From Lycium barbarum (taxonomy: Eukaryota > Streptophyta > Magnoliopsida > Solanales > Solanaceae): a stretch of DNA of 64,000 bases. Below are positions 23,441 through 36,802 of this stretch, piece after piece (within the stretch, counting starts at the first letter, position 1; each line of letters opens with the position of its first letter). A program made the position numbers and the translations under genes. The stretch is from contig NC_083346.1 of assembly GCF_019175385.1 (NCBI RefSeq), positions 59,301,821-59,365,820 on the forward strand, in the 5' to 3' direction. Under the pieces are notes generated by a model, which saw only the letters and a list, made by a program, of their open reading frames with translations, made no database searches and was not told the origin of the DNA.

Positions 23441-26400
23441 CGTCGGTGAGAGATAGGGTTGGGGCTCAGCCCACAGGTTCAGCAGCGGGATTTTCTTCAG
23501 TACGCCCTACAGCACAGACTCCTCAGACGCCGGCAGGTAGAGGCAGAGGCAGAGGGGGAGCATCTTCTTCAGGTGCTGTTCAGCCTCGCGTATATGCTTT
23601 GGCTGGGCGACAGGATCTTGAGTCCTCCCCAGATGTTGTCACACGTACATTGACTATATTTTCCCGTGATGTGTATGCTTTGATTGATCCGGGTTCTACT
23701 TTCTCGTATATTACTCCATATGTTGCTGATTTTATTGGGGTGAAACCCGAGCCAATTAAACCTTTCGAGGTATTCACTCCGGTTGGTGATTCCGTGATAG
23801 CGAGGAAAGTATATAAGAGTTGTGTCGTTGTGATATGTGATCGCCAGACCAAAGCCGATTTGATTGAGCTTGAAATGGTAGATTTCGATGTAATCATGGG
23901 CATAGATTGGTTGGCTTCATGCTATGCAAATGTTGATTGCCGATTGAAGGTGGTTCGATTCCAATTTTCGGGAGAGCTCATACTTGAATGGAAGGGGAAT
24001 ACGGCATCCCCAAAAGATAGGTTTATTTCCTACCTCAAGGCAAGGAATATGATAGCCGAGGGCTATATTTATCATTTAGTTCGAGTTCAGGATATAGAAG
24101 CAGAACCGCCAACTTTCCAATCTGTTCCGGTAGTGAATGAATTTCCGGATGTATTTCCAGACGAACTCCCAGGTCTTCCACCAGAAAGAGAGATTGATTT
24201 CGCTATCGATGTATTACCGGACACCGAGCCAATTTCTATTCATCCGTACCGAATGGCTCCGGCAGAATTGAAAGAGCAAAATGCACAGTTGAAAGATTTG
24301 ATTGAAAAGGGGTTTATAAGGCCCAGTTCATCACCGTGGGGAGCACCAGTTTTGTTCGTGAGAAAGAAAGATGGTTCCCTACGGATGTGCATTGACTACA
24401 GACAATTGAACAAAGTGACGATAAAGAACAAATATCCTCTTCCAAGGATTGATGATTATTCGATCAGCTGCAAGGTGCTAAGTGGTTTTCTAAAATAGAT
24501 TTGAGGTCGGGTTATCATCAAGTGAGAGTTAGAGAAGCAGATATTCCCAAAACAGCTTTCCGAACGAGATATGGCCACTATGAATTCCGAGTAATGTCAT
24601 TCGGGTTGACTAATGCTCCGGCTGTATTTATGAATTTAATGAACAACATATTCAGGCCTCTCTTGGATCTATTTGTGATAGTATTTATCGATGATATTCT
24701 GGTGTATTCTCGCACAGAATCAGAACATGCAGTCCATTTGAGAATTGTACTTGGCATTCTTCGAGCCCGAGAATTGTATGCAAAAGTTTCAAAGTGTGAG
24801 TTCTGGCTGAATTCTGTAACATTCTTGGGCCATATTATTTCAGATGATGGTATCCGAGTCGACGCTCAGAAAATTGAAGCGGTGAAGACTTGGCCAAGGC
24901 CTACGACGCCCACAGAAGTCCATAGTTTTCTAGGTTTGGCAGGTTATTATCAAAGGTTCGTAGAGGGCTTTTCATCTATTTTGGCCCCATTGACGAAGCT
25001 AACCCAGAAGTCGACAAAGTTTCAATGGGATGATGCCTGTGAGCGTAGTTTCCGAGAGTTGAAAGACAGGTTGACCTCAGCTCCGATCTTAACACTCCCA
25101 GAAGGGTCAGATGGCTACGTGGTATACTGTGATGCTTCTGGTGTTGGACTAGGATGCGTATTGATGCAGCACGAGAAAGTTATTGCATATGCTTCGAGCC
25201 AATTGCGGAAATATGAGAAGAATTATCCAACTCATGATCTCGAACTAGCTGCGGTCATTCATGCCTTAAAAATGTGGAGACATTATTTGTACGGTGTGCA
25301 CGTTGATATCTATACAGATCACAAAAGTCTTCAGTACATCTTCAAGCAAAAAGAGTTGAACCTGCGGCAGAGGCGGTGGTTAGAATTATTAAAAGATTAT
25401 GATGTTAACATTTTATACCACCCCGCGAAGGCGAATGTAGTAGCTGATGCACTTAGCCGCCGATCAATGGGCAGCTTATGTGGAATCCCTCCGGAAAGAA
25501 AAGAGATGGTTCAAGAACTTCACCGATTAGCAACTTTCGGAGTGCGTATAATTGATTCGGGCGATGCCGGGATTAGTATAAATGATTCCACAATTTCGTC
25601 CTTGGATATGGAAGTGAAAGAACGGCAATGCGAAGATCCGCAGTTATGTCGTTATAGAGACACATCTCATGGGGAAGAAAAGTCTCCGTTTGAAGTTTCT
25701 ATGGATGGAATTCTTAGGTACCGAGGCAGGTTATGTGTGCCGAATGTTGCGGATTTGCGCCGACGAATTCTAGAAGAAGTACATTGCTCTCGGTACTCTA
25801 TTCACCCAATACAACCAAAATGTATCGTGATCTCAAGACGATGTATTGGTGGGATGGCATGAAGAGAGACATAGCCAAGTTTGTAGCACAGTGTCCAAAT
25901 TGCCAACAAGTAAAAGCTGAACATCAGAAGCCAGGGGGCTTGTTACAGGCAATAGAAATCCCTACCTGGAAATGGGAAGTGATCAACATGGATTTCGTCG
26001 TGGGATTACCCCGTTCCCATGGCAGGTATGACTCTATATGGGTGATCGTGGATAGGCTGACGAAAGCAACCCATTTTCTTCCAGTCAAGACCACGTACTC
26101 AGCAGAAGACTATGCACGGTTGTATCTCAAAGAAATTGTGCGACTCCATGGTATCCCATTATCCATTATCACAGATAGAGGAGAACAGTTTACAACTAAG
26201 TTCTGGAAGTCTTTTCAAGAAGGTTTGGGCACGCAAGTGAAGCTTAGCATGGCATTTCATCCGCAAACTGATGGGCAGGCCGAGCGTACCATTCAAACCT
26301 TGGAAGATATGTTACGAGCATATGTGCTGGATTTTGGTGAAAATTGGGACGATCATTTACCCCTTATTGAATTTGCATATAACAACAGCTATCATTCCAG

Positions 26401-27064
26401 TATTCAAATGGCTCCATATAAAGCTTTATATGGGAGGAAATGTAGATCTCCAATTGGATGGTTCAAAATAAGAGAAGCACAATTAGTGGGACCTGAATTG
26501 GTCCAACAAGCAATAGAAAAAGTCAAGGTGATCCAAGATCGGTTGTTGACAGCCCAAAGTCGCCAAAAGTCCTATGCGGACAACCGCCGACGAGACTTGG
26601 AATTTCAAGCCGATGATTGGGTGTTCTTGAAAGTGTCGCCAATGAAAGGGGTGATGAGATTTGGTAAGAAAGGGAAGATATGTCCCAGATACATTGGACC
26701 CAACAAAATCATCCGCATGGTGGGTCAGGTAGCCTATGAATTGGATTTGCCTTCGGAGCTTGAATCAGTCCACCCAGTTTTTCACGTTTCGATGCTCCGC
26801 AAGTGTATTGGAGACCCCACCAGGATTGTCCCGATAGATGATGTGCAAGTGACAGAACGACTTACCTATGAAGAGGTGCCTATTGCTATTTTAGATAGGC
26901 AGGTGCGGAGACTTCGAAATAAAGAGGTAGCCTCAGTTAAAGTCTTATGGCGGAGTAGAAATCGGGAAGAAATGACTTGGGAAGCAGAAGAGAGCATGAA
27001 GTACAAGTACCCACACTTATTCCAACCCCCGGGAGAGATCCAAGACGAAACGCCGACGATATGA
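23425..27064 (+). pseudogene. pol: E6 pol: PR-RT-RNase H-IN-chromodomain, 2 frameshifts
   Basis: Protease region with [13 protein letters not shown] (Asp codon at 23686). RT from about 24150, with [20 protein letters not shown] and the catalytic box [14 protein letters not shown] (Asp codons 24690 and 24693). RNase H at [12 protein letters not shown] (25120-25430). Integrase has the zinc region ending CPNCQQVKAEHQKPGG, then core Asp codons 25991 and 26174 and Glu 26282 (D-35-E spacing). The GPY-type region and the C-terminal chromodomain RNREEMTWEAEESM (26880-27030) place it in the chromoviruses, Tekay/Del type. A 1-nt deletion near 24460 and an indel near 25810 break the frame. Confidence 0.96.
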
Positions 27065-27252
27065 GGTATGTACGCTTCATTTTTATGCTTTTGGTCGTGT
27101 GTGGCCATAGATATGTTGATATTGTGATGTAGCCCTGTGAGGCGATGATATTATGGGTTGTTATGACACGCTGGTAGTGTCAAATTACAGGGGAAACTCT
27201 GGCGAAATTTTCGTAGAATTCCGAGTGTTTAACATTCGAGGACGAATGTTCC

Positions 27253-27268
27253 AAAAAGGGGGGAAGAG
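27253..27268 (+). other. E6 polypurine tract
   Basis: AAAAAGGGGGGAAGAG directly before the 3' LTR. Upstream, 27190-27225 has GGGGAAACTCTGGCGAAATT, also seen before the PPT in E1 and E3. Confidence 0.92.
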
Positions 27269-29054
27269 TGTTACACCTCGGAAATTTTTCGTGAGCCAAC
27301 AATGAATAGACCAACGAAGGGCATGAGTGTGTGATGTTTTGCTAAGTAGGGAATGACTATTTATGAACTTTGGAAATAAGAAAGTTGTAGAATTTCATTT
27401 CAGCCCAGTGGTCGTAAAATGTAATACGGCCCGTAAAGTGATTTACGGACCGTAAAGTGCCGTCGTCCTTCAACATTCCAAAATTTCAACTTTCTGTCAA
27501 GTGCATCAAATGGTTAAACACGACTTGGAATACGGACCGTAAATTGAAATACGGCCCCGTAAACTGAGTCGTAAACTGCCATGATCTTCAGCCTACCTTT
27601 CTGGTTTTGATATGCTTAAATACAGTCGTGGAGGACGGACCGTAAACCAGTATACGACCCGTAAAGTGGGGTTTACGACCACTGTACACCCCGACTGTTG
27701 TTCATTAAAAATAAGATTTTGAGTTATTAAAACGGGACCCTAAGCTTATTTTATTTCATTTCTCACCTACACGGTTCAAGAACTCTCTAGAGTGATCCAA
27801 AACACTTCATCCACAAGAATATAAGAGAATCAAAGGGAGATCAAGATCAACCACATTAAATCCATGAAACAAAGTGTGTGAAATTTAAGTGAAGTTCATC
27901 CAACCAAGAAGTTCTAAAAAGAGGTGAAGTAGGGTTTTAGTGCTAAAGGAAGAACTCCACTCTAGGATTTTTCCACCACTATCCAAGGTAATTTTCATGA
28001 CTTTATCATGTTGTTTACGGTATTGGAAAGCCAAGATGCTTGAATTGTAGAAAGACATGGAAAATGGGTCTTAAATGGGAGAATAGTGCCATAATTGAAT
28101 GGTAGTTGAATGGAATCATAAATGTTGATGTGCCATGATTATGAATATGTTGTAAACGATGTTTAGACCAGGAAGTGAGCATTATATATGAGAAAACGCG
28201 ATAACGAACTATAACCATAAATGTGGAGAAAATGGAGAAAAATGGTGGATTTTGCTCAACGTATATGAATGACGATTGTTGATATGATATTGTGAAGCGT
28301 TGTTGTAAATGTTTAGGAGTTGAAATACAACGTGGGAAAAGTAGTAGAAACAAAGGAAATGCTGCCCAATTTTCCCTAGAAATAACGATACGTTCTCATA
28401 AACGATTAACTAACGATAATGCGAATTCTCTCGTGAAGGTAGCAACGTGATGTTGGAGGAGAACACGTGAACGATAGCTCAGTTAAACGCCAAAGGTATG
28501 TGAGGCTAGTCCTTTATTTCTATGGCATGAATCCCATGATATGATTCTTCTTCCTCTCCATGATCCTCCTATATTCCGGAAAGTCAAGAGCCTAAGATCA
28601 TGAATAGCTACATGAGTCAAGAGATATGATATGACGTTCTTATAAAGTAAATGATGTCGTTCCTTGTATACACTCACCTTATGTACAAATCCCTTCAAGG
28701 TGAGGCAGAATGTTCATAAAATGTTCATAATGGAATCGAGGGTTCACGACCTTTCGTCACCTCGATAAAATATAGTTGCTCTAGAGGCCTTATGCATGTA
28801 CGATGATAAGCATATTTTGATAAGCATATTATTATAAGTATTTTATGATGAGCATGTTATAATCATATTACACCGGGCCTAGTTGGCCGGGCAGTCACCG
28901 CGAAAGCCGGCAGCTTATACGATACACTATAGCCAGTTGGCATGGGCAGACACCACTAGTGGGCGGCATGAGATGGTACCCCGGACGCGGGAGGCCTGGA
29001 CGCTGGCTAATGTTACTGATTATCACACCGCACCTATATGGTCGGGCAGTTTTT

Positions 29055-29085
<31 letters not shown>

Positions 29086-29694
29086 ATATGCATACATGAG
29101 ATGATGATAAGCTTAAAAGTAAGTCAGCATGCATTACTTTTCATGAAATTCCCAGTCAGGTACAGTTGATCCATACTTGATACCTCCCTTATTTCCTTGA
29201 TGTATTATTATTGTTAATGCCTCTCATACTCAGTACAATATTCGTACTGACATCTGTTTTCTTTGGACGCTGTGTTCATGCCCACAGGTAGACAGGGAGG
29301 TGAGCTCGATTCAGATTCTTAGTAGCTGCCAGCTGATTGTGAGCACTCCATTGTCCGGAGGTGGTCATGATTATTCTCTTGGTATATGTATATTTTGGGC
29401 ATGGTGGAGTCTTGTTCCACCTATATGTATAGTATGTCAGTAGAGGCTCGTAGATGCGCAGTGTGGGTAGATGGTCTCACGAGAGGCTTTTATGTATATG
29501 TATATATTAATTTGATGGCCGCGAGGCTTATGTATATAAAAGTAATTTTATGGTCTCAAATGAAAAGATGGTTTTCTTATGTCCTAAGCATGAGTTGATA
29601 AAAGAGCATTAAATGGGTAAGGTGAGTAGCAGGACGAGTGGTGCTCGGTGTCTAGCCCCGGGTACCTGTCACGGCCCCTAGCTGGGTCGTGACA
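27269..29694 (+). repeat. E6 3' LTR
   Basis: Starts TGTTACACCTCGGAAATTT and ends GGGTCGTGACA. It carries the same modules as the 5' copy: U3 palindromes 27420-27670, donor-like GT at 27988, GGTATGTGAGG near 28495, covarying hairpin near 28735, CAGTAC hairpin 29224-29250. The TA microsatellite is shorter here. Confidence 0.96.
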
Positions 29695-29699
29695 CTTCG

Positions 29700-30160
29700 G
29701 GTCCAACAAGTGAGTTTAGAGGTGGGCCAAGACAACAGTTTTCTAAGCATTTAGGCCATTCTATGACTAGTGCGCCTCCACGATTTACAGGCCAGAGATT
29801 TGACAGATCTACTTATTCCGGGCTGAGTCAGAGTTTCAGAGCTTCGGGTTCCCAGTTCGGGGGAGATTTGGGTCAGGCTAGGCCACCCGTGCCACGATGT
29901 TCCCATTGTGGGAAGTTACATTGGGGCTAGTGTCGACTAGGTTCAGAGGGTTGCTATACATGCGGTCGGCCAGGCCATATCATGCGTGATTGCCCTTCAG
30001 CTGGTGGTAGGGGTAGAGTTCAGCCTTCAGGATCGGCAGCCGGGTCTTCATCATCGATACGCCCTATAGGGCAAGGTTCACAGGCGCCGGTCAGCCATGG
30101 TAGAGGTAGAGGGAGAGCTCTTAGTTCTAGTGGTCCTTAGCACTGTATTTATGCCTTGGC
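29700..30160 (+). pseudogene. gag: E3 gag, C-terminal part with zinc knuckles
   Basis: Continues E3 gag after E6. Two CCHC knuckles are visible: CSHCGKLHWG.C (a stop replaces the residue before the last Cys) and an intact CYTCGRPGHIMRDC (29952-29993). A Gly/Arg/Ser-rich linker (SHGRGRGRALSSSG) leads to protease, with a stop near 30138. Confidence 0.9.
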
Positions 30161-32005
30161 GGGACACCAAGATCTTGAGTCATCTCCTGATGTCGTCACA
30201 GGTATATTATCGGTATTTTCTCATGATGTATATGCTTTGATAGATTCGGGATCCACATTGTCATATGTTACTCCATATATTACGGGTCGGTTTGGGGTCA
30301 AACCGGAGTCGATCAAACCTTTTAAGGTATCTACACCCGTTGGTGAATCGGTAATAGCTGGCCGGGTATATAGGAATTGTGTAGTTGTGGTTTGTGACCA
30401 TCGTACTATGGTTGATTTGCATGAGTTAAAAATGTTGGGCTTTGATGTTATCATGGCCATAGATTGGTTGGCTTCTTGCTATGCCAATCTTGATTGTAAA
30501 ATGAAAATGGTTCGCTTCCAATTTTCGGGAAAACCAGTTTTAGAATGGAAAGGAAATACTGCGTCCCCAAAAGGTAGGTTTATTTCCTATCTCAAGGTAA
30601 GGAAAATGATCGCCACAGGTTGTATTTACCATCTAGTTCGGGTTCATGATGAAGAAGCTGAATCACCAACTCTTCAGTCTGTCCCTGTGGTGAATGAGTT
30701 TCCAGATGTGTTCCCGGAAGAGCTTCCAGGCCTCCCTCCAGAGTGGGAGATTGATTTTGCTATAGATGTGCTACCGGATACAAAGCCCATATCTATTCCT
30801 CCCTATAGAATGGATCCCGCAGAATTGAAAGAGTTGAAGGAGTAATTGAAAGACTTACTCGAAAAAGGCTTTATAAGGCCTAGTTCATCCCCGTGGGGAG
30901 CACCCGTGCTATATGTGCGAAAGAAAGATGGCTCCTTGCGGATGTGTATTGACTATCGACAACTGAATAAGGTGACGGTCAAGAACAAATATCCCCTTCC
31001 AAGGATTGACGACTTATTCAATCAATTGCAAGGCGCCAAATGGTTTTCAAAAATAGATTTGAGATCCGGGTATCATCAGGTGAGAGTTAGGGAGAAAGAT
31101 ATCCCTAAGACAGCCTTCAGAACAAGATATGGCCATTTTGAGTTCCGGGTGATGTCATTTGGGATCCAAATGCACCGGCAGTATTTATGGATTTGATGAA
31201 CAATGTGTTCAGGCCCTTCTTAGATTTATTTGTGATTGTGTTCATCGACGATATCCTAGTGTATTCTAGGTCCGAGACAGAACATGCGGATCATTTGCGT
31301 ACCGTTCTTGGAGTTCTCCAAACCCAAGAGTTATTTGCCAAATTTTATAAGTGTGAATTTTGGTTGAACTCAGTGAACTTTTTGGGGCATATTATTTCAG
31401 CCGATGGTATTCGGGTAGATACCCAAAAGATTGAAGCGGTGAAGACTTGGCCAAGGCGAACAACACCTACGGAGGTTCGTAGTTTTCTGGGCTTAGTAGG
31501 TTATTACAGGAGATTTGTAAAGAGATTTTCGTCTATTTCTGCACCACTCATGATGTTGACCCAGAAATTAGCTAAGTTTCAATGGACAGAAGCTTGTGAA
31601 CGTAGTTTTCAAGAGCTAAAGGATAGATTAACTTCTGCCCAAGTCCTGACACTTCCAGAGGGAGCAGAAGGTTATGTTGTCTATTGTGATGCTTCAGGCG
31701 TTGGGTTAGGCTGTGTGTTGATGCAACATGGTAAGGTGATTGCGTATGTTTCAAGACAGTTGCGGAAACATGAGAAAAATTATCCGACCCATGATCTTGA
31801 ATTGGCTGTAGTAATTCATGCATTTAAGATGTGGAGACATTATTTGTATGGCGTCCATGTTGATATTTATACAGATCATAAGAGCCTTCAGTATATCTTT
31901 AAGCAAAAAGAGTTAAATTTACGACAACAACGATGGTTGGAATTGTTGAAAGACTATGATGTTGACATCCTGTATCATCCCGGGAAAGCAAATATAGTGG
32001 CTGAC
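30156..32005 (+). pseudogene. pol: E3 pol first part: PR-RT-RNase H, broken
   Basis: Protease has the standard ALIDSGSTLSYVTP (Asp at 30243). RT runs to the catalytic box [14 protein letters not shown] (Asp codons 31247 and 31250), with a stop at 30843 and a frameshift near 31165 where [10 protein letters not shown] would be. RNase H ([20 protein letters not shown], from about 31675) continues to [11 protein letters not shown]7 then interrupts the VADALSRRS junction after ctgac (32001-32005). The integrase half resumes at 42198. Confidence 0.95.
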
Positions 32006-32222
32006 TGTCACAACCCACCATTGGTAAGGTGTGATTGGCACCCGACACCTTACAGGAACCGAGCGAACCAACTTATAACTTACATCCTTCGTGTCTCAAA
32101 TGGAAACAATAGGATCGAGAGGCGAAATACGAACATAATATCATGCATAAGTATATGTACATTGGACCCATGATGCCAACATTACTATCGTCACACTATG
32201 ACCTAGCTGTACACAGGAACTG

Positions 32223-34787
32223 TGTTATATCCCGCATTTTGTGCCTTCGGATAATTCAAGACAATTGCAAGGAGTTAAGGACAAGGCTATATTTTGGTCT
32301 TGTTTAAGACACAAGTTGTTTATGAAAATTTTGAAGTGGAAATATTAAGAAAGGTTAAGGGTAAAAAGGAAAATTCGCAATATGACTCATGGAAATATAG
32401 AGGAAGACTAAGGGCAAATTTGGAATTTGGAAAAAATTAAACTTTCATGTAGTGCAAACAAAACAAAAAAAAATGGGCTTGGAATTAAAGGGGCCATTTG
32501 GGCCGTCCAATTGGAGTGGGCTTAGGCCCACCTAGAAGCCTAATGGACAAAATAAAAAGATGACAAAGTCATCTTATTCATCTTATTCCCTAGAAATTTC
32601 AAGAACCTTAATGAACAAAAAAAAGAGAAGGAGAAAAAACCCAAAGGACATTCGGCCATGTCCAAACCAACAAGGACCTTGGATTTTTTTTTATCAAAAA
32701 TTATTTTCTTCTAGCTAAACTATCCATTGAAGGGTCCTTAGCAAAGTGAAGTGATCATTGGAGCAAGAAAAACACATATTCTTACAAGTTACAAATCTTA
32801 GCCAAGTGAGAAGTTAAGGGAAAAAGGTAAGGTTTAATCCTTTTCTTATATGTTATGGATGATTATGTATGTTGTAGTAGGTAAAAGTGGACGAAATTCA
32901 TGAAAATATGGAAGCATGTTGTGGCCGTGCATATGTGTGTATGTGTAGGAATAATGATTTAATTATTTTATCTAGTGTTTGGTTGTTGTTGTTGTGGATG
33001 CTATGTTGATAAGGAAAACTTGATGATTCTAGTGAAGTTGTGATGGTTGGAGAGTTTGTTTTAGGGGTTAATGTGATTTGAAAATAGTCTTCTTGTATTT
33101 ATGGAAGATAATGTTGTTAGTGTGTAAATTTTTAAAGTTGTTAGTATGGTGATTGGTATTGTTGTTGATAATTTGGCCGAGTTGAATTCTCGGATTGTTG
33201 TGGATAAAATTGGCCGAGTTAGATTCTCGGGGATGGCGTATTTACAGGGGAAATGCTGCCGAAATTTCGGCAGATCATAAGTGAATTTATTTGAGAAACT
33301 AAGGCAAGTGTATGACGACGAATCTAATAATTGTGTAAATTATTTTGAATGTAGACTAGCAAGCTTGGATAAGTAAGCGTAGCTAATAGGACGTGGAGCA
33401 GGTATGTTAAGGCTCGTCCCTTTCTTTCAAGGCATGATTCTGATGTTATGATTTCATAATTGCTTCCATATTTCCTTGTTTTCAAAAGTTAGATGTTTAT
33501 GATTCCAAGACATGATTCTCTTCCCGATAACTCGTAAATGTTTTTTTTCAAAGTGCCCGTACTCTATCAAAACAGATGTTTATGATTTTGTAAGTTTTTA
33601 TGACCATAACGATGGATATGTTTCGCGATGACAATGATGATGTCAAAGATGAGAATATTTCTATGATGACGATGATAAGAATGATTTTCCAAAAATGACT
33701 TCTGAAATGTTCGTAAAAGGTTCTGTACTTTAAACGCTCATAACTTTTCTTATACTAAATCAGATTAACCTGAAACTTGTTTCTGAGCCTTCAGGTGTCG
33801 GTTTATGTATGCTGTTATTCGTTGCTCGTCTCATCTTATAATAATTGTTCCTTCAAGGTGAGACAAAGCGGCCATGGTTATTCCATAATGTAATCGAAGG
33901 TTACCGACCTTACGTCACTCCGATGGATATATAACTTTCTTTGGGCTCTTATGCATGCTGCTTATATGATATATGTATATGATATATGTATATGTATATG
34001 GGGGATATGGGGAAAATGGCCATATGTTGCGCTATAGACGCATTGCCACCTGGTCAGTTGGCGTAATTTAGCATCCCGGACGCGGGATGCCCGAACGCGG
34101 GACATATGTGGGGGAGCCGACGTTGCTCAGCGCTATTACATGTTCTATTTTCTATGTATATGAAAAAGAAATGTTTTCAAAGGAAAGATAAGCATGCATG
34201 GAATCCATCCAAAAAGGCACTCATATGTACATGTTACTCCCTATCTCACTATATGCTCTATGATCCCATGATACTATTATTCATACTTTATGTTCCTTAT
34301 TATGCTACTTTTCATGCCTCACATACTCGGTACATTACTCGTACTGACGTCCCTTCTTGTGGACGCTGCGTTTCATGCCGCGCAGGTAAGCAGGTAGACG
34401 GGTTCGATTCCTAGGAGCTCCATCAGCGGCACATTGAGAGCGCTCCAGTTGTTCCGGAGCTTCAGTTCATTGGTACTACTTTTGTGTACATATTCGGGCA
34501 CGGCAGAACCCGGCCCCCCTTGTGATTATATGTATCTTGTTTAGAGGCTCGTAGACAGATATGTACAGTCAGATGTTTCATAACCTTGTTTGTCCTTGTC
34601 GCTGTATAATATGTTAGTAAAGTTTATTGCCACTAGTTTACGAGTATGCTATTAATGATGGTGTTGAGTAAAGAAATGACGGTATCGTCCATACGGCCCA
34701 CTCAGTAGTAAGAGTAAGATGCGAGATAAGAGGTGCTCGGTATAGTAGTATCGGGTACCCGTCGTGGCCCCTAGTTGGGTGGTGACA
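32223..34787 (+). repeat. E8 solo LTR
   Basis: Starts TGTTATATCCCGCATTTTG, ends GGGTGGTGACA and is flanked by aactg (32218-32222 and 34788-34792). 2565 bp with single modules: donor-like AAAAAG|GTAAGG (GT at 32827), CTGCCGAAATTTCGGCAG (33256-33273), GGTATGTTAAGGCT (about 33401), hairpin ATCGAAG..CTCCGAT with TTACGTCA (about 33893-33925), CGGACGCGGGATGCCCG (about 34076), CGGTAC hairpin (34321-34347). Confidence 0.94.
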
Positions 34788-34863
34788 AACTGTCTGCAAA
34801 GCCTCTATGAACATGACTGAAGTATACAAGTCGGGACAGGGCCCCCGACATACCCTGGACAAA

Positions 34864-34865
<2 letters not shown>

Positions 34866-34902
<37 letters not shown>
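34866..34902. repeat. (TA)n microsatellite in E7 3' LTR
   Basis: About 36 bp of TA. The partner LTR has only a short ATATATAT stretch near 40110. Confidence 0.9.
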
Positions 34903-34908
<6 letters not shown>

Positions 34909-35254
34909 CTAGACTTGGAAGTGCTCCAGGAAGAAATGGAGCTCACCAATCAAAACTGGTACCTGAAAGCATCCTACTGCGGAAGATCCTCGTCTCGTCT
35001 ACCTACACCTGCGGGCATGAACACAGCGTCCATAAGAAGGGACGTCAGTACGAACAATGTACTAAGTATGTAAGGCATGAATGGTAGTATGATATTAGAG
35101 TGAAGAAAACATAAGATAAAGTAAGTAATTATACCTCGTACTCTTTTTAAGATCTCTGTCATGTAAACTACTCGTCTACAGGAAAAACATTTCATACACA
35201 ACATACATACATATGCATTCATATACACTTACTATACATACATCTGTCATATAA

Positions 35255-35412
35255 GTACCCGGCCCTTTCGGGACTCGGTGTGATCCATACCCGGCCCTCT
35301 CGGGACTCGGTGTGATCCGTACCCAGCCCTTTCGGGACTCGGTGTTATCCGTACCCGGCCCTTTCGGGACTCGGTGTTATCCGTACCCGGCCCTTTCGGG
35401 ACTCGTTGTTAT
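35255..35412 (-). repeat. 32-bp tandem array, 5 copies, E7 3' LTR
   Basis: Unit GTACCCGGCCCTTTCGGGAC followed by TCGGTGTTATCC. CCCG..CGGG within each unit can pair. The partner LTR has ten copies. Confidence 0.95.
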
Positions 35413-36791
35413 ACCCAACTGATCAGTGGGACACAATGCATACATACATACATATACATAAAAATACATAAATGAAATCAACATCATCATTAGCATTAAC
35501 ATTATCACTATATCACTCCTTGAAGGATCAACCATCGTAAGATGAAATAAATAATGTCATGAGAGTATCGAGAACCATGAACTTAGATAGCATTAGAAAT
35601 AGAATCGTCATCGCTATATCTCACCTCAAAAGAACAAGTATTATGATGTGGGATCAATGGCAAGGAATAGTCTCAAGATCATGAATAAGCTCAATAATAT
35701 CGTAAGGATCATGAGATTCATTGGCTTCTAGCATTTGTGGAGGCAAGGATATGATGGATATGGTACAAAGGTTTATAATAAGGAATCATGCCTTTAAAAA
35801 GAAAGGGTTTAGCCATACATACCTTTTTGGTCGCTTTGACTTTAACTACTCAATGCTTGTCTTAGTCCTTCAAATAAATCTTTCTAGAATCTGCTGAAAT
35901 TTCGGCAGCATCTCCCCTGTTTATATGCCTATCCCAAAATAAAAATTCAGCAACCAACAAAAAAAACATCAATACCAACATTAATCATAATATTCTCAAC
36001 ACCAAAATACTCCATAAACATCCCACACGATGTTTTCCCAATTTCCACAACCAACCAACTCGCTATACAATTATTTAACGACTTTATCTCCATAAATAAA
36101 CCAAAATTAACATTAATAATAGGATATTCATACCTTATTCTTGTTAAAACAGAGATATCCTCAATATCTACCTTGAATCCACCGCAAAACCATACTAGAA
36201 TCACATCCATGCGTTTATCCGAGTTTCGATTAATGCTCCTCGCTTGAAAATTGCTCACTTTGTGATCCCCCCCCCCCCTCTCTCTCTCTTCAATTTTCTG
36301 GTAATTTCTGGGAAAATCTGGTAGAAGAAAAGGGGTTTTTCTGGTAATTACTGTAGCATTTTACTGTAGCAGATCGGTTACTGTAGTACGCGTTTCTGCT
36401 CTGTCAACTGAACTTGTAACGTCCATAATTCTGTACTCCAATGTCCTATCGATGAGGGGTTTGTTGCATTGGAAACTAGACTCGACGAACTTCATCTTAG
36501 GCTTTTGTTTCACCTTAAAAAACTTCATATGCTAAGAGATATGCGTCCCCCAAGTTGGACCAAAATTTTCACACAAAACATTGCCCATCTTTTCTCCAAA
36601 GTCGTACTACTTCATTTCTTCCACTCATTTCCTTCTAAAACCTTCCGGTATACCTTATATACATCCTTCACTCATTAAATATACTTAATAATTCTTGCTC
36701 CTTCTATTCCAAAGTGGTTTTACTTAACCCTAACTCGACGTGCTTATGTTTCAAATTTGATATTTGCTCTTTGAAGATACAGGGTGTAACA

Positions 36792-36802
36792 TCCTTCCCC
36801 CG
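36792..36802 (-). other. E7 polypurine tract
   Basis: Minus strand CGGGGGAAGGA abuts the 3' LTR; upstream is ATTCGAGGATGAATG, as in the autonomous elements. Confidence 0.85.

Larger units (their letters stand above)
19634..29694 (+). mobile_element. E6: full-length Ty3/gypsy chromovirus
   Basis: Uninterrupted 10.06 kb element inserted in E3 gag with duplication cttcg (19629-19633 and 29695-29699). Two LTRs (2454 and 2426 bp), PBS, gag, pol with chromodomain, and PPT are all present. The LTRs look very similar to each other by eye, so it is among the younger insertions. Stops in gag and two frameshifts in pol make it non-autonomous now. Confidence 0.97.
32006..36791 (-). repeat. E7 3' LTR (contains E8)
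   Basis: Forward it starts TGTCACAACCC and ends GGGTGTAACA. Without E8 it is about 2216 bp. Minus-strand modules: U3 with CTACAG repeats (36345-36415), donor-like AATAAG|GTATGA near 36132, palindrome 35891-35908, GTATGTATGGCT near 35810, five-copy tandem array (35255-35412), hairpin 35045-35071. The five-copy array explains its shorter length compared with the partner. Confidence 0.93.

Noticed and set aside
23425..27064. E6 as an intact autonomous element
   Set aside because: Stops in gag and two frameshifts in pol, although LTRs, PBS, PPT and catalytic residues are kept.
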